From Clavibacter michiganensis (GTDB lineage Bacteria; Actinomycetota; Actinomycetes; Actinomycetales; Microbacteriaceae), in contig NZ_CP080437.1 of assembly GCF_021216655.1 (NCBI RefSeq), forward strand, positions 682,001 to 746,000: DNA of 64,000 bases, in the 5' to 3' direction. The position numbers and the translations under genes were made by a program. Below the pieces are notes generated by a model. That model saw only the letters and a list, made by a program, of their open reading frames with translations. It made no database searches and was not told the DNA's origin. This document shows positions 10,477 to 18,041 of this stretch, in pieces (positions within the stretch are counted from its first letter, which is position 1; each line of letters starts with the position of its first letter).

Positions 10477-11079
10477 ATGACGACACCCGCGGCCCCGCGC
10501 CTCCGCATCGGGGTCATGGGCGGCACGTTCGACCCCATCCACAACGGCCACCTCGTCGCCGCGAGCGAGGTGCAGCAGCACCTCCAGCTCGACGAGGTGA
10601 TCTTCGTCCCCACCGGTCAGCCGTGGCAGAAGCAGACCGTCACGGACGGCGAGCACCGCTACCTGATGACCGTGATCGCGACCGCGGCCAACCCGCGCTT
10701 CACCGTCAGCCGCGTCGACATCGACCGCGCGGGCACCACGTACACGATCGACACGCTCCGCGACATCCGGCGGACGCACCCGGACGCGGAGCTGTTCTTC
10801 ATCACGGGAGCGGACGCCATCCAGCAGATCCTGGGCTGGAAGGACGTCGCCGAGCTGTGGGACCTGGCGCACTTCGTCGCCGTCACCCGCCCCGGGCACG
10901 ACCTCACCGAGAGCGGCCTCCCGCACGCCGACGTAAGATTGCTGGAGGTCCCGGCGCTGGCGATCTCCTCGACCGACTGCCGAGCCCGTGTCGGACGGGG
11001 CTTCCCCGTGTGGTACCTCGTCCCCGACGGAGTCGTCCAGTACATCTCCAAGCACCACCTGTATCGGAGCCCGCAATGA
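10477..11079 (+). CDS. nadD: Nicotinate-nucleotide adenylyltransferase
   Basis: A 200-residue NadD that joins nicotinate mononucleotide and ATP to deamido-NAD. The nucleotidyltransferase signature [12 protein letters not shown] is at residues 14-25, and the C-terminal [10 protein letters not shown] stretch corresponds to the family's ISST-x-(I/L)-R motif, with Cys at the position that is usually hydrophobic. ATG 10477 was taken as start because the preceding in-frame region overlaps the small membrane gene. The next gene starts within the nadD stop (ATGA overlap), which indicates coupling. Confidence 0.95.
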   Translation: MTTPAAPRLRIGVMGGTFDPIHNGHLVAASEVQQHLQLDEVIFVPTGQPWQKQTVTDGEHRYLMTVIATAANPRFTVSRVDIDRAGTTYTIDTLRDIRRTHPDAELFFITGADAIQQILGWKDVAELWDLAHFVAVTRPGHDLTESGLPHADVRLLEVPALAISSTDCRARVGRGFPVWYLVPDGVVQYISKHHLYRSPQ

Positions 11080-12602
11080 CCCCCTCCCACGACGCGCCCG
11101 ACACCGGGCCGACCTCGTTCGACGACGGTCCCGCTCCCGCGACCCTCGGCCTCAGCCGCCGCGAGATGCGCGCCGCGGAGCGCGCCCGCGCGCTGGCGCT
11201 CGGCATCGACGAGGCGGACGACGCCCCCGCGGACGAGCCCGCCGCCGCCGCGGACGACCCGACCGCCGGTCCCTCCGACGAGCGCCCCGCGACGCCGACC
11301 ACTGCCGACGCCGAAGCCTCCTCCACCTCGCGAGGAGACGGATCGGGGTCCCGGCCCGACGAGGCGACGACGCCTCCGGCCGTCCCGCTGTCCGCTCCGG
11401 GCATCGGCCCCGACACCTCGGCCATCCTCCTGTCGGGCGGAGTGCTCACGCGACGCCAGCTCCGCGCCATCCGCGAGGCCGAGGAGGCCGCCCGCGAGCA
11501 GCGCGGATCCGAGCACGATGAGGCGCAGTCGACGCCCGCCGGCTCGGAGACGGGCTCGACACCGTCCGACGTGGAGCCCACCGCCGCGGCCGTGGACGAC
11601 GCGCCTCCCTCCTCGTCAGAGACGTCCGTCCCGCCGTACGCGCGGTACGGCCGAGGATCCCGCGCGACGCCGCGGCCCCGTGCGCCCTACGGGAGCGCCT
11701 ACCGTCGGGGGACCGCCGCGGAGGCGACGGGCGCACCCGCAGCGGACGCACCCGCGGCGGACGTCGAGGCTCAGGAGAAGGCATCTGACGCGACCGTGCC
11801 GGCGGACCGCGAGGCGACCCCCGCCGAGACGCCGTCGGCCTGGCCGTTCGCGCCGATCGTCCCCTCGGGCGACGCCGCGGGTCGCGACGTGGACGCGTCG
11901 GGCGAGCAGCCGACCGTCCCGCCCCTCGCGGCCCACTCGCGGCGCTCCGATGAGGATCCGCGTCCCACCCCCTCACTCGACGCCACGCCGTGGGTCACGG
12001 GATCCGCCGAGCCGGCGCTCGAGCCGGCGTTCGGCACGCGGGCGTCCGCCGCGGAGGACCTCCCGGACGATCGGACCGAGACGCCGGATGCCGACTCCGC
12101 TTCGACCGTGCCCGCCCCGACGGACTCCGCAGCGCCCGACGCCCGCGCGCCGTACACCCCGCCGACGGGTCACTGGTCCGTGCAGGACCAGGTCGACGAG
12201 CACCAGCCCCACACGGGCAACCACTTCATCCTCCCGACCGTGCCGCACGCCAACGACATGCAGCAGGCGCTCAACAGCACGGGCGAGATCATCATCACCG
12301 GCTCCATCGACCTGCCGCGCAGCCTCGGCTCCATGGGCACGCACCCGGACCGCTTCGACACGGCCGACATGGACCGCATCCTCGAGCAGGGCGACGACCA
12401 CGACCACGCGCCGGGCGGCACCGACTCGGAGCCCGTCCGCGCCAGCCGCGCCGTCAGCACGCACACCTCGACGCGCGCCGTGGTGCAGCCGCCGCCTCGC
12501 AAGCGCTTCACCGCGCCTGTCGTCGCGGCCGTCGCCGCGGGCGGGGTCGCCGTCATCGGCGCCGGCCTCGTCATCGTCGCGTTCATGACGAATGTATTCT
12601 GA
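11076..12602 (+). CDS. Long disordered protein with C-terminal membrane anchor
   Basis: A 508-residue protein of unknown function. About 470 residues are low-complexity, rich in Ala, Asp, Pro, Ser and Glu; the only helix-like parts are [17 protein letters not shown] (near 27-43) and [19 protein letters not shown] (near 125-145), two short charged, probably coiled segments. The block near 365-440 ([20 protein letters not shown] to the [15 protein letters not shown] part) is better conserved in style and may be a folded or binding region. One hydrophobic helix at about 482-504 ([22 protein letters not shown]) ends the chain, leaving the rest on the cytoplasmic side. It overlaps nadD by 4 bases and precedes rsfS. 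Confidence 0.8.
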   Translation: MTPSHDAPDTGPTSFDDGPAPATLGLSRREMRAAERARALALGIDEADDAPADEPAAAADDPTAGPSDERPATPTTADAEASSTSRGDGSGSRPDEATTPPAVPLSAPGIGPDTSAILLSGGVLTRRQLRAIREAEEAAREQRGSEHDEAQSTPAGSETGSTPSDVEPTAAAVDDAPPSSSETSVPPYARYGRGSRATPRPRAPYGSAYRRGTAAEATGAPAADAPAADVEAQEKASDATVPADREATPAETPSAWPFAPIVPSGDAAGRDVDASGEQPTVPPLAAHSRRSDEDPRPTPSLDATPWVTGSAEPALEPAFGTRASAAEDLPDDRTETPDADSASTVPAPTDSAAPDARAPYTPPTGHWSVQDQVDEHQPHTGNHFILPTVPHANDMQQALNSTGEIIITGSIDLPRSLGSMGTHPDRFDTADMDRILEQGDDHDHAPGGTDSEPVRASRAVSTHTSTRAVVQPPPRKRFTAPVVAAVAAGGVAVIGAGLVIVAFMTNVF

Positions 12603-12641
12603 TCGTCTGATGCACCATCCCACCCGTCCCGGAAGGACTCT

Positions 12642-13019
12642 GTGACCGCTTCTCCCCGCGCCCTCGACCTGCTCAAGGTCGCCGCCCTCGCTGCCGACTC
12701 CAAGCAGGCCATCGACCTGGTCGCGCTCGACGTCTCCGGGCCGCTGCCCCTCACGGACGTCTTCCTCATCGCCTCGGCCCGCAACGAGCGGAACGCGCAG
12801 GCGGTCGCCGACGAGATCGAGGACAAGATGATCGAGGCCGGCGCCAAGCCGCTGCGCCGCGAGGGGAAGAGCGAGGGTCGCTGGATCCTCCTCGACTTCG
12901 GCGACGTCGTCGCCCACGTCTTCACCGAGGAGGACCGCATGTACTACTCGCTGGAGCGCCTCTGGAAGGACTGCCCCGTCGTCGCCCTCGAGATCGAGCC
13001 GACGGCGTCCGCATCCTGA
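12642..13019 (+). CDS. rsfS: Ribosomal silencing factor RsfS
   Basis: A 125-residue RsfS (DUF143/Iojap family). It binds L14 on the large subunit and blocks subunit joining when nutrients are low. The family pattern is clear: DLVALDVSGPLPLTDVFLIASA, then EDKMIEAGAKPLRREGKSEGRWILLDFGDVVAHVF. It starts with GTG 12642 after an AAGGACT ribosome binding site. The link to nadD and the disordered protein is usual in actinobacteria. Confidence 0.96.
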   Translation: MTASPRALDLLKVAALAADSKQAIDLVALDVSGPLPLTDVFLIASARNERNAQAVADEIEDKMIEAGAKPLRREGKSEGRWILLDFGDVVAHVFTEEDRMYYSLERLWKDCPVVALEIEPTASAS

Positions 13020-13050
13020 TCCTCCGCCACGCGACCCGCGAGGAGCTCGC

Positions 13051-13467
13051 ATGAAGTGCCCCAACGACTCGGCCACGCTCGTGATGAGCGAGCGCGCCGG
13101 CGTCGAGATCGACTACTGCCCCGACTGCCGCGGCGTGTGGCTCGACCGCGGCGAGCTCGACAAGATCCTCGATCGCGCGGAGCAGGAGATGCGGTCCGCC
13201 CCGGCGGCCGCGTCGCCCGTTCCCCCCGCGGCACCGCTCGGCGGGTACCCGGACCCGGGTCGCGACGACCGCCGTCGGGATGACGACCGCCGCGGGGACG
13301 ACCGCCGCCGGGAGGACGACTGCGATCGCGGCTACGGCATCCCCGCGGACGGCTACGGCGACCGCAGAGGGCAGGGCTACCCCCGCACGGGCGGATACGG
13401 GGACGGCGACGGGCACGGCGGGAAGCGCCGCAAGAAGGAGAGCTGGCTCAGCGAGCTCTTCGACTGA
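13051..13467 (+). CDS. Zinc-ribbon (TFIIB-type) domain protein
   Basis: A 138-residue protein with an N-terminal zinc ribbon: MKCPNDSATL near residue 3 gives the first cysteine, and YCPDCRGVWLDRGELDKIL near residues 23-40 gives the CxxC pair and the conserved WLDRGEL helix of the zf-TFIIB family. Only three cysteines are in the usual places, the fourth metal ligand probably being an Asp or another residue. The rest is a low-complexity tail rich in Asp, Arg, Gly and Tyr, ending in a basic KRRKKESWLSELF motif. Function unknown. It follows rsfS by 31 bases. Confidence 0.8.
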   Translation: MKCPNDSATLVMSERAGVEIDYCPDCRGVWLDRGELDKILDRAEQEMRSAPAAASPVPPAAPLGGYPDPGRDDRRRDDDRRGDDRRREDDCDRGYGIPADGYGDRRGQGYPRTGGYGDGDGHGGKRRKKESWLSELFD

Positions 13468-13568
13468 GCGACGCTCGGAGGTCGGCCGCCGACGAGGATG
13501 CCCTGGTCATGGGGCGGTCGGAATGTGTAGTAATGTAGACGAGTCGCTTCCGCAGGGAAGCGGATCAC

Positions 13569-13641
13569 GGGTCTGTGGCGCAGTTGGTAGCGCACCTGCA
13601 TGGCATGCAGGGGGTCAGGGGTTCGAATCCCCTCAGATCCA
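13569..13641 (+). tRNA. tRNA-Ala (anticodon GGC)
   Basis: A 73-base cloverleaf. The acceptor stem GGGTCTG (13569-13575) pairs with CAGATCC (13634-13640) with one G-U pair, and A is the discriminator base. The D arm is GCGC-AGTTGGTA-GCGC, the anticodon stem CCTGC/GCAGG encloses ATGGCAT with anticodon GGC, and the T arm holds GGTTCGAATCC. The CCA end is not fully encoded (ACCC follows). It reads GCC, the most used alanine codon here. Confidence 0.95.
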
Positions 13642-13646
13642 CCCTC

Positions 13647-13680
13647 GAGCCCCGCTCCTCCTCACGGAGGCGCGGGGCTC
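13647..13680 (+). terminator. Hairpin terminator after tRNA-Ala
   Basis: GAGCCCCGC (13647-13655) pairs with GCGGGGCTC (13672-13680), with inner pairing of TCCTCC/GGAGG-like bases, followed by TTCCC. It lies 6 bases after the tRNA and before the convergent NERD gene. Confidence 0.75.
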
Positions 13681-13700
13681 TTCCCGTCTCGCCGGGAGGA

Positions 13701-14636
13701 TCAGGACGCTCGGGCCGGCCCGACGCGCTCGACGTGTGCCCCGCCGCTCGAGAACAGCCGCTCCAGCCGCTCGATGGCGGACTCCTCCACCGTGGAGCCC
13801 CGTCCCCTCTCGAGGCCCGCCAGGACGGCGCTCAGCCCGCCCGCTCCGCGGACGACGTGGGTCGGCACCCGCGAATGACCCGGACGCTGCTCGGCGGCCG
13901 CATGGAGGACGACGTCCGCGTGGCTGTACAGCACGACGGTCTGGAACCAGGGCGCCGAGCCCACCTCCCGCACGAGGTGGGCCCTCAGCCGCTCCGACTG
14001 GATGCGCACCTGCTTCACGGGCGCCTTCGCTCCGATGTGGGTGCGGACGACGAGCGTCCCGGTCTGCGGATCCGGCCGCACCTGCACGGCCGAGGTCTCG
14101 GCGCCCTCGGGCAGCTGCAGGAGCGCGCCGAACGACGCGTGCACGGAGGACGGGCGGACGCCGTCGAAGACGACGCCCGCCCAGTGCTTGTTCTCGATGA
14201 TGAGGGCACCCCGCGGAGTGACCAGCACGTGATCGACCTGCGCCATGAAGCGCCTCTCGTCCTCCGTCACGACGAAGACCACGTTGGTCGCCAGCAGGCC
14301 CGGCAGACGCGCGGCGGCGCAGGACGCGGCGATCAGCGCATGGGACACCGCCTCGCTCTCCCAGGTGGTGGCGAGACGGCCGCGGGCCTCCTCCGCGTCG
14401 GCGACAGCCGCGGCGAGACGCTCGTCGAGCAGCGCGAGCTCCCGCGCATGGGCGGTCGACCGGGAGCTGAGGAGCGACGCATGCCCCGCCTCGAGCTCGG
14501 CGACCCGCCGTGCGTGGAGCTCGCTCTCCTCTCGCGCGGCCTCTGTGCGACGCGCGTCGATGCGGCGGCCGACCCGGACCAGCACGGCGATGGCGACGAG
14601 GAGCAGGACGACGAGGGTCCAGGCGGCGATCTGCAT
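13701..14636 (-). CDS. Membrane-anchored NERD (nuclease-related) domain protein
   Basis: A 311-residue protein with an N-terminal transmembrane helix (about residues 4-21), a charged coiled coil (about 25-90, with Arg/Glu/Ala heptads) and a NERD domain from about 92. The core NERD pattern is visible as AQVDHVLVTPRGALIIENKHWAG, with the Asp, the Glu and the Lys (D-x..E-N-K) that match the PD-(D/E)xK nuclease-like site. NERD proteins are thought to process or bind nucleic acid, yet many members have no tested activity. The helix plus coiled coil suggests a nuclease-like domain held near the membrane. It stands alone between the tRNA and a small membrane gene. Confidence 0.82.
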   Translation of the reverse strand: MQIAAWTLVVLLLVAIAVLVRVGRRIDARRTEAAREESELHARRVAELEAGHASLLSSRSTAHARELALLDERLAAAVADAEEARGRLATTWESEAVSHALIAASCAAARLPGLLATNVVFVVTEDERRFMAQVDHVLVTPRGALIIENKHWAGVVFDGVRPSSVHASFGALLQLPEGAETSAVQVRPDPQTGTLVVRTHIGAKAPVKQVRIQSERLRAHLVREVGSAPWFQTVVLYSHADVVLHAAAEQRPGHSRVPTHVVRGAGGLSAVLAGLERGRGSTVEESAIERLERLFSSGGAHVERVGPARAS

Positions 14637-14696
14637 GGGGTCAGGCAAGCACGAGGGCTCCCGTCCGCGCAGGATCCGCTCCCCGATCGGGGGGCT

Positions 14697-14714
14697 GTCC
14701 TCCACTTGGAGGAC
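14697..14714. repeat. Short perfect inverted repeat
   Basis: GTCCTCC at 14697-14703 and GGAGGAC at 14708-14714 with a 4-base spacer, in the region between the divergent NERD gene and the small membrane gene at 14757. It is either an operator-like site or a small RNA hairpin 42 bases before the ATG. Confidence 0.45.
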
Positions 14715-14756
14715 CCGGGTACCGTTGCTCAGGTCATCGACCCCTGGAGCTCCACA

Positions 14757-15080
14757 ATGTCGCACGCCACTCTGCACCGGACGCGCACCACCGACCCGCA
14801 CCGCACGTCGGTCGTCGGCTCCGCGGTGCTGGGGTTCCTGTCCGCCTTCGTGGTCGGCGCGGCCGTGATCGTGACGCTCCTCATCACCTCCTTCGCGCAG
14901 GGCACCGAGGGCTACCCCGGGCTCGACGTGCCGGGCGTGGTCGACACCCGCATCGACCACGGCAGCGTCGTGACGCAGATCGGCCCGGGCGGGTTCCTCT
15001 TCCCGTTGGCTGCCGGCCTCCTCGTCGGGCTCATCGTGGCCGTCGTCGTCTACGCGCGTCAGCGCGGCGTCGAGGACTGA
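14757..15080 (+). CDS. Small two-span membrane protein
   Basis: A 107-residue protein with two hydrophobic helices, about residues 20-45 (VVGSAVLGFLSAFVVGAAVIV) and 80-101 (FLFPLAAGLLVGLIVAVVVYA). The 30-35 residues between them (TEGYPGLDVPGVVDTRIDHG) are probably outside the cell. I do not recognise a family. ATG 14757 gives a chain with a short Thr- and His-rich start; no strong ribosome binding site is seen (CTGGAG 10 bases upstream is the nearest). It is 41 bases before the SGNH lipoprotein gene and may share its transcript. Confidence 0.65.
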   Translation: MSHATLHRTRTTDPHRTSVVGSAVLGFLSAFVVGAAVIVTLLITSFAQGTEGYPGLDVPGVVDTRIDHGSVVTQIGPGGFLFPLAAGLLVGLIVAVVVYARQRGVED

Positions 15081-15121
15081 CCCGGCCGATCGGCCTGCCG
15101 CACGCGCGTAGGGTCGAGGCG

Positions 15122-16126
15122 ATGCCTGCCCGTCCCGCCCGTCTCCGTCTCCGTCCGCGGATCCGCCGAGCCGCCCTCCTCGCCGCGACGACCGCCGTCC
15201 TCCTCCTCGTGAGCGGCTGCACCTCGCCGGATGCCATGGAACCGCCGACCGCGACGCCGACGGCACCGCTGCGGGTGGTCTCCCTCGGCGACTCCTACTC
15301 CACGGGCACGGGACCCGCCGAGCCTCTGCCCGGCGACCCGGGGGTGTGCGGGCGCACCGTCGCCTCCTCCGTCCGGGTCGCCGCGGCCGCGGTCGGCGCG
15401 GATCTCGTCGACGCGGCCTGCGACGGCGCCAGCACGGCGGACCTCGTGGGCACGCGCGAGCGAGGCGGGCAGACGGTGCCCGCGCAGCTGGACGCCCTCG
15501 CCGACGGCGCCGACGTGGTCCTCGTGCGCCTCGGGGGCAACGACCTCGGCTTCCCCGCCCTCGTGGGCGGGTGCCTCGCGCGGGATCCTGCGGGACCCGT
15601 CGCCGCCGGGCCGACGACGTGCGTGGACGCGCTCGCGCCCGCGGGCGGGACCGACGCCGTCCGCGCCCGCATCGACGGCGAGGTGGCGACGCGCCTCGCC
15701 GAGGCCTTCGCGCGGATCCTCGCCGCGGCCCCCGAAGCGCGCATCGTCGCGCTCGGCTACCTCACCGTGCTCGGCGACCCGGATGCGCTCCCGCCCGAGG
15801 GCTGCCTGCGAGCCACGGCCACGTCGGCGGTCAACGGCCAGGTGCTCCTCGCCGACCGGGACGCGGCGTGGCTCGCAGGGATCCAGCGCGAGCTCGACGG
15901 CGCGATCGCGCGGGCGGCCGCCGACGCCGGCGCGCGATTCGTCGACCAGGAGACGCCGACGGCCGCGCACGGCGCGTGCGCGGGCGATGCCGGGGATCCG
16001 TACGTCGCGGGGCTCGGCGGCAGCGCGGGAGACGTGCCCCTGCATCCGAACGCCGCGGGGCTCGCCTGGGAGTCGGAGGTCCTCGCCGACGTGCTGCGCG
16101 AGGAGGCGACGGCGCTCGGCCGCTGA
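15122..16126 (+). CDS. SGNH/GDSL-type hydrolase lipoprotein
   Basis: A 334-residue secreted esterase or lipase of the SGNH fold. Residues 1-37 form a signal peptide ending in a lipobox (LLLVSGC), so the mature protein should be lipid-anchored. Block I is VVSLGDSYSTGTG with the nucleophile Ser, block III is RLGGNDLGFP with the oxyanion Asn, and block V is PLHPNAAGLAWE with the catalytic His. Seven or so further cysteines (CGRT, DAACDG, GGCLA, TTCVD, GCLRA, GACAG) are spaced as in Streptomyces scabies-type esterases, where they form disulfides. The substrate cannot be told; acyl or acetyl esters are the family norm. Confidence 0.88.
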   Translation: MPARPARLRLRPRIRRAALLAATTAVLLLVSGCTSPDAMEPPTATPTAPLRVVSLGDSYSTGTGPAEPLPGDPGVCGRTVASSVRVAAAAVGADLVDAACDGASTADLVGTRERGGQTVPAQLDALADGADVVLVRLGGNDLGFPALVGGCLARDPAGPVAAGPTTCVDALAPAGGTDAVRARIDGEVATRLAEAFARILAAAPEARIVALGYLTVLGDPDALPPEGCLRATATSAVNGQVLLADRDAAWLAGIQRELDGAIARAAADAGARFVDQETPTAAHGACAGDAGDPYVAGLGGSAGDVPLHPNAAGLAWESEVLADVLREEATALGR

Positions 16127-16160
16127 TCCGCGGCCGCGGCCCGGGACGGCGATTCTTGGT

Positions 16161-16190
16161 TCGTGTGGGTTCCTGTGGGATCGTGTTGCT
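16161..16190 (+). repeat. Three 10-bp tandem repeats at the fructose operon promoter
   Basis: Three successive 10-mers, TCGTGTGGGT, TCCTGTGGGA and TCGTGTTGCT, share TC(G/C)TGT(G/T)G. The period equals one DNA turn, and the third copy covers the -35 box at 16186-16191. This is what a multi-subunit repressor or activator site would look like; the DeoR-type product of the next gene is the obvious candidate. Confidence 0.6.
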
Positions 16191-16214
16191 TCTCCCGCGG
16201 ATCGGGGCTACAGT
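16186..16214 (+). promoter_or_regulatory. Promoter of the fructose PTS operon
   Basis: TTGCTT (16186-16191) and TACAGT (16209-16214) with exactly 17 bases between. A start near 16221 would give a leader of about 42 bases before the regulator gene. GAAGGAGA precedes the ATG as ribosome binding site. Confidence 0.65.
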
Positions 16215-16262
16215 GCGAGGACGCGAGGCGCCAGTGCCCCACGGAGTCGAAGGAGACCGCCC

Positions 16263-17051
16263 ATGTACGCCGAAGAGCGCCAGGACAGGGTGGTCGCCCT
16301 CCTCGAGCGCACCGGCCGCGTCGCGGTCCTCGGCCTGGCCCGCGATTTCGACGTGACGACCGAGACCGTGCGCCGGGACCTGGCGCAGCTCGAGAGCCGC
16401 GGCGTGCTCCGCCGGGTGCACGGCGGCGCCGTCCGGGCCGACCGGTCCACCCGGGCCGAGGAGAGCCTCGACACCCGCGGGGCGCGCAACACGGCGGCCA
16501 AGGCGCGCATCGCCGACGCGGCCATGGCCTTCCTGCCCGCGAGCTTCGAGGGATCCATAGCGCTCGATGCGGGCACCACCACGGGTCTCGTCGCGGAGCG
16601 CGTCGCCGCCTGGCGGCCCGAGGTCCCCGGCCGCACGCTCGTGGTCGTCACGCACTCCATGGCCGTCGCGCAGACCGTCACCCGCAACCCCGCCGTCGAG
16701 GTGCAGCTGCTCGGCGGCCGCGTCCGCGGCATCACGAGCGCGGCCGTCGGCCCCGCCACCCTCGGCCAGCTCGCGCGCCTGCGACCCGACATCGCCTTCA
16801 TCGGCGCCAACGGGATCCACGCGGAGTTCGGCCTGAGCACCCCCGACGAAGAGGAGGCGGCCGTGAAGACCGCGTTGACCCGTGGATCCCGACGCGCCGT
16901 GGCGCTCGTCGACGCGTCGAAGGCGGGGGAGGAGGCGCTCGTCGGCTTCGCGGCCCTCGACGACCTCGACGCGCTCGTGACCGACGTCGCGCCCGACGGC
17001 CCGCTGGCCGCGGCGCTGGCGGCCGCCGAGGTGGAGGTGATGGTCGCGTGA
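16263..17051 (+). CDS. DeoR-family transcriptional regulator of the fructose operon
   Basis: A 262-residue DeoR/GlpR-type regulator. Residues 3-58 form the winged helix-turn-helix (RQDRVVALLERTGRVAVLGLARDFDVTTETVRRDLAQLE), and residues 75-235 the sugar-phosphate sensor domain (DAGTTTGLVAER, FIGANGIHAEFGLSTPD). It is the first gene of the fructose PTS operon and overlaps the 1-phosphofructokinase start by GTGA. By family knowledge it should sense fructose 1-phosphate or a related phosphosugar and act on its own promoter, where three 10-bp repeats lie; that is inference from position. Confidence 0.93.
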   Translation: MYAEERQDRVVALLERTGRVAVLGLARDFDVTTETVRRDLAQLESRGVLRRVHGGAVRADRSTRAEESLDTRGARNTAAKARIADAAMAFLPASFEGSIALDAGTTTGLVAERVAAWRPEVPGRTLVVVTHSMAVAQTVTRNPAVEVQLLGGRVRGITSAAVGPATLGQLARLRPDIAFIGANGIHAEFGLSTPDEEEAAVKTALTRGSRRAVALVDASKAGEEALVGFAALDDLDALVTDVAPDGPLAAALAAAEVEVMVA

Positions 17052-18019
17052 TCCTCACCCTCACCGCCAACCCGAGCCTCGACCGCACCATCGACCTCGC
17101 CGGCGCCCTCGCGCGCGGCGCCGTCCAGCGGGCCCGCGGCGTCGCCGAGCAGCCGGGGGGCAAGGGCGTCAACGTCTCGCGCGCGCTCATCGCCTCGGGC
17201 CTCGACACGATCGCGCTGCTGCCCGGGCGCCTCGACGACCCGATGCTCGTGGCGCTGGCCGCCGAGCGGATCCCGCTGGACCACCTGGACATCGACGGCC
17301 GCGTGCGCCAGAACGTCACGCTGACGGAGCCCGACGGCACGACCACCAAGGTCAACGAGCCGGGGCCCGTGCTCTCCGCGGCCGAGGCGGACGCGCTCGT
17401 GGCGCTCGTCATCCGGCACGCGCGCCGGGCGAGCTGGCTCGTGCTGGCGGGATCGCTGCCGCCCGGCCTCGACGACGACTTCCATGCCCGCGTGGTGCAG
17501 GCCGTGCGCGCCGAGCTCGGCGACGCCGCGCCGCTGATCGCCGTCGACTCGTCGGGCGCGCCCATGGCCGCGCTCGTCGCATCCGGCGCGGTCGTGGACC
17601 TCGTCAAGCCCAACGCCGAGGAGCTCGCCGAGCTCGTCGGCCTCCCCGACCCGGATGCGCTCGAGGCCGACCCCCGGCTGGCCCACGACGCATCCCGCTC
17701 CCTCGTCTCGCGCGGCTGCCGGGCGGTCCTCGCGACCCTCGGCGCGCGGGGCGCCGTCCTCACCACGTCCGAGGGCGGGTGGCTCGCCACCATGCCCCCG
17801 ATCGTGCCGGTGAGCACCGTGGGCGCGGGAGACTCGTCGCTCGCGGGCTACCTGTTCGCCGACCACCGCGGGGCAGGACCCGAGGGGCGGCTGGCGCAGG
17901 CCGTCGCCCACGGATCCGCCGCCGCGTCCCTGCCCGGCAGCACCATGCCGTCCCCCGACCAGACACGGCCGGACAGCGTCACCGTCCAGCCGCTCCTCCC
18001 GATCGCCGCCGATCGCTGA
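17048..18019 (+). CDS. fruK: 1-phosphofructokinase
   Basis: A 323-residue PfkB-family kinase that turns fructose 1-phosphate into fructose 1,6-bisphosphate. Visible family marks are ILTLTANPSLDRTIDL at the start, GGKGVNVSRAL (about residues 37-47), the LPPGLDDDFH region and the ATP-site/catalytic GAGDSSLAGY segment near residue 258. Start GTG 17048 overlaps the regulator stop. It lies between the regulator and EIIABC, so phosphate-labelled fructose from the PTS is its substrate. Confidence 0.95.
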   Translation: MILTLTANPSLDRTIDLAGALARGAVQRARGVAEQPGGKGVNVSRALIASGLDTIALLPGRLDDPMLVALAAERIPLDHLDIDGRVRQNVTLTEPDGTTTKVNEPGPVLSAAEADALVALVIRHARRASWLVLAGSLPPGLDDDFHARVVQAVRAELGDAAPLIAVDSSGAPMAALVASGAVVDLVKPNAEELAELVGLPDPDALEADPRLAHDASRSLVSRGCRAVLATLGARGAVLTTSEGGWLATMPPIVPVSTVGAGDSSLAGYLFADHRGAGPEGRLAQAVAHGSAAASLPGSTMPSPDQTRPDSVTVQPLLPIAADR

Positions 18020-18041
18020 CCCGCCCCACCAGGAGAAGAAC

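Noticed and set aside
13500..13568. Promoter of tRNA-Ala (TAGTAA or TAATGT as -10)
   Set aside because: A -10-like hexamer is there, but no -35 with acceptable spacing; left out of the feature list.
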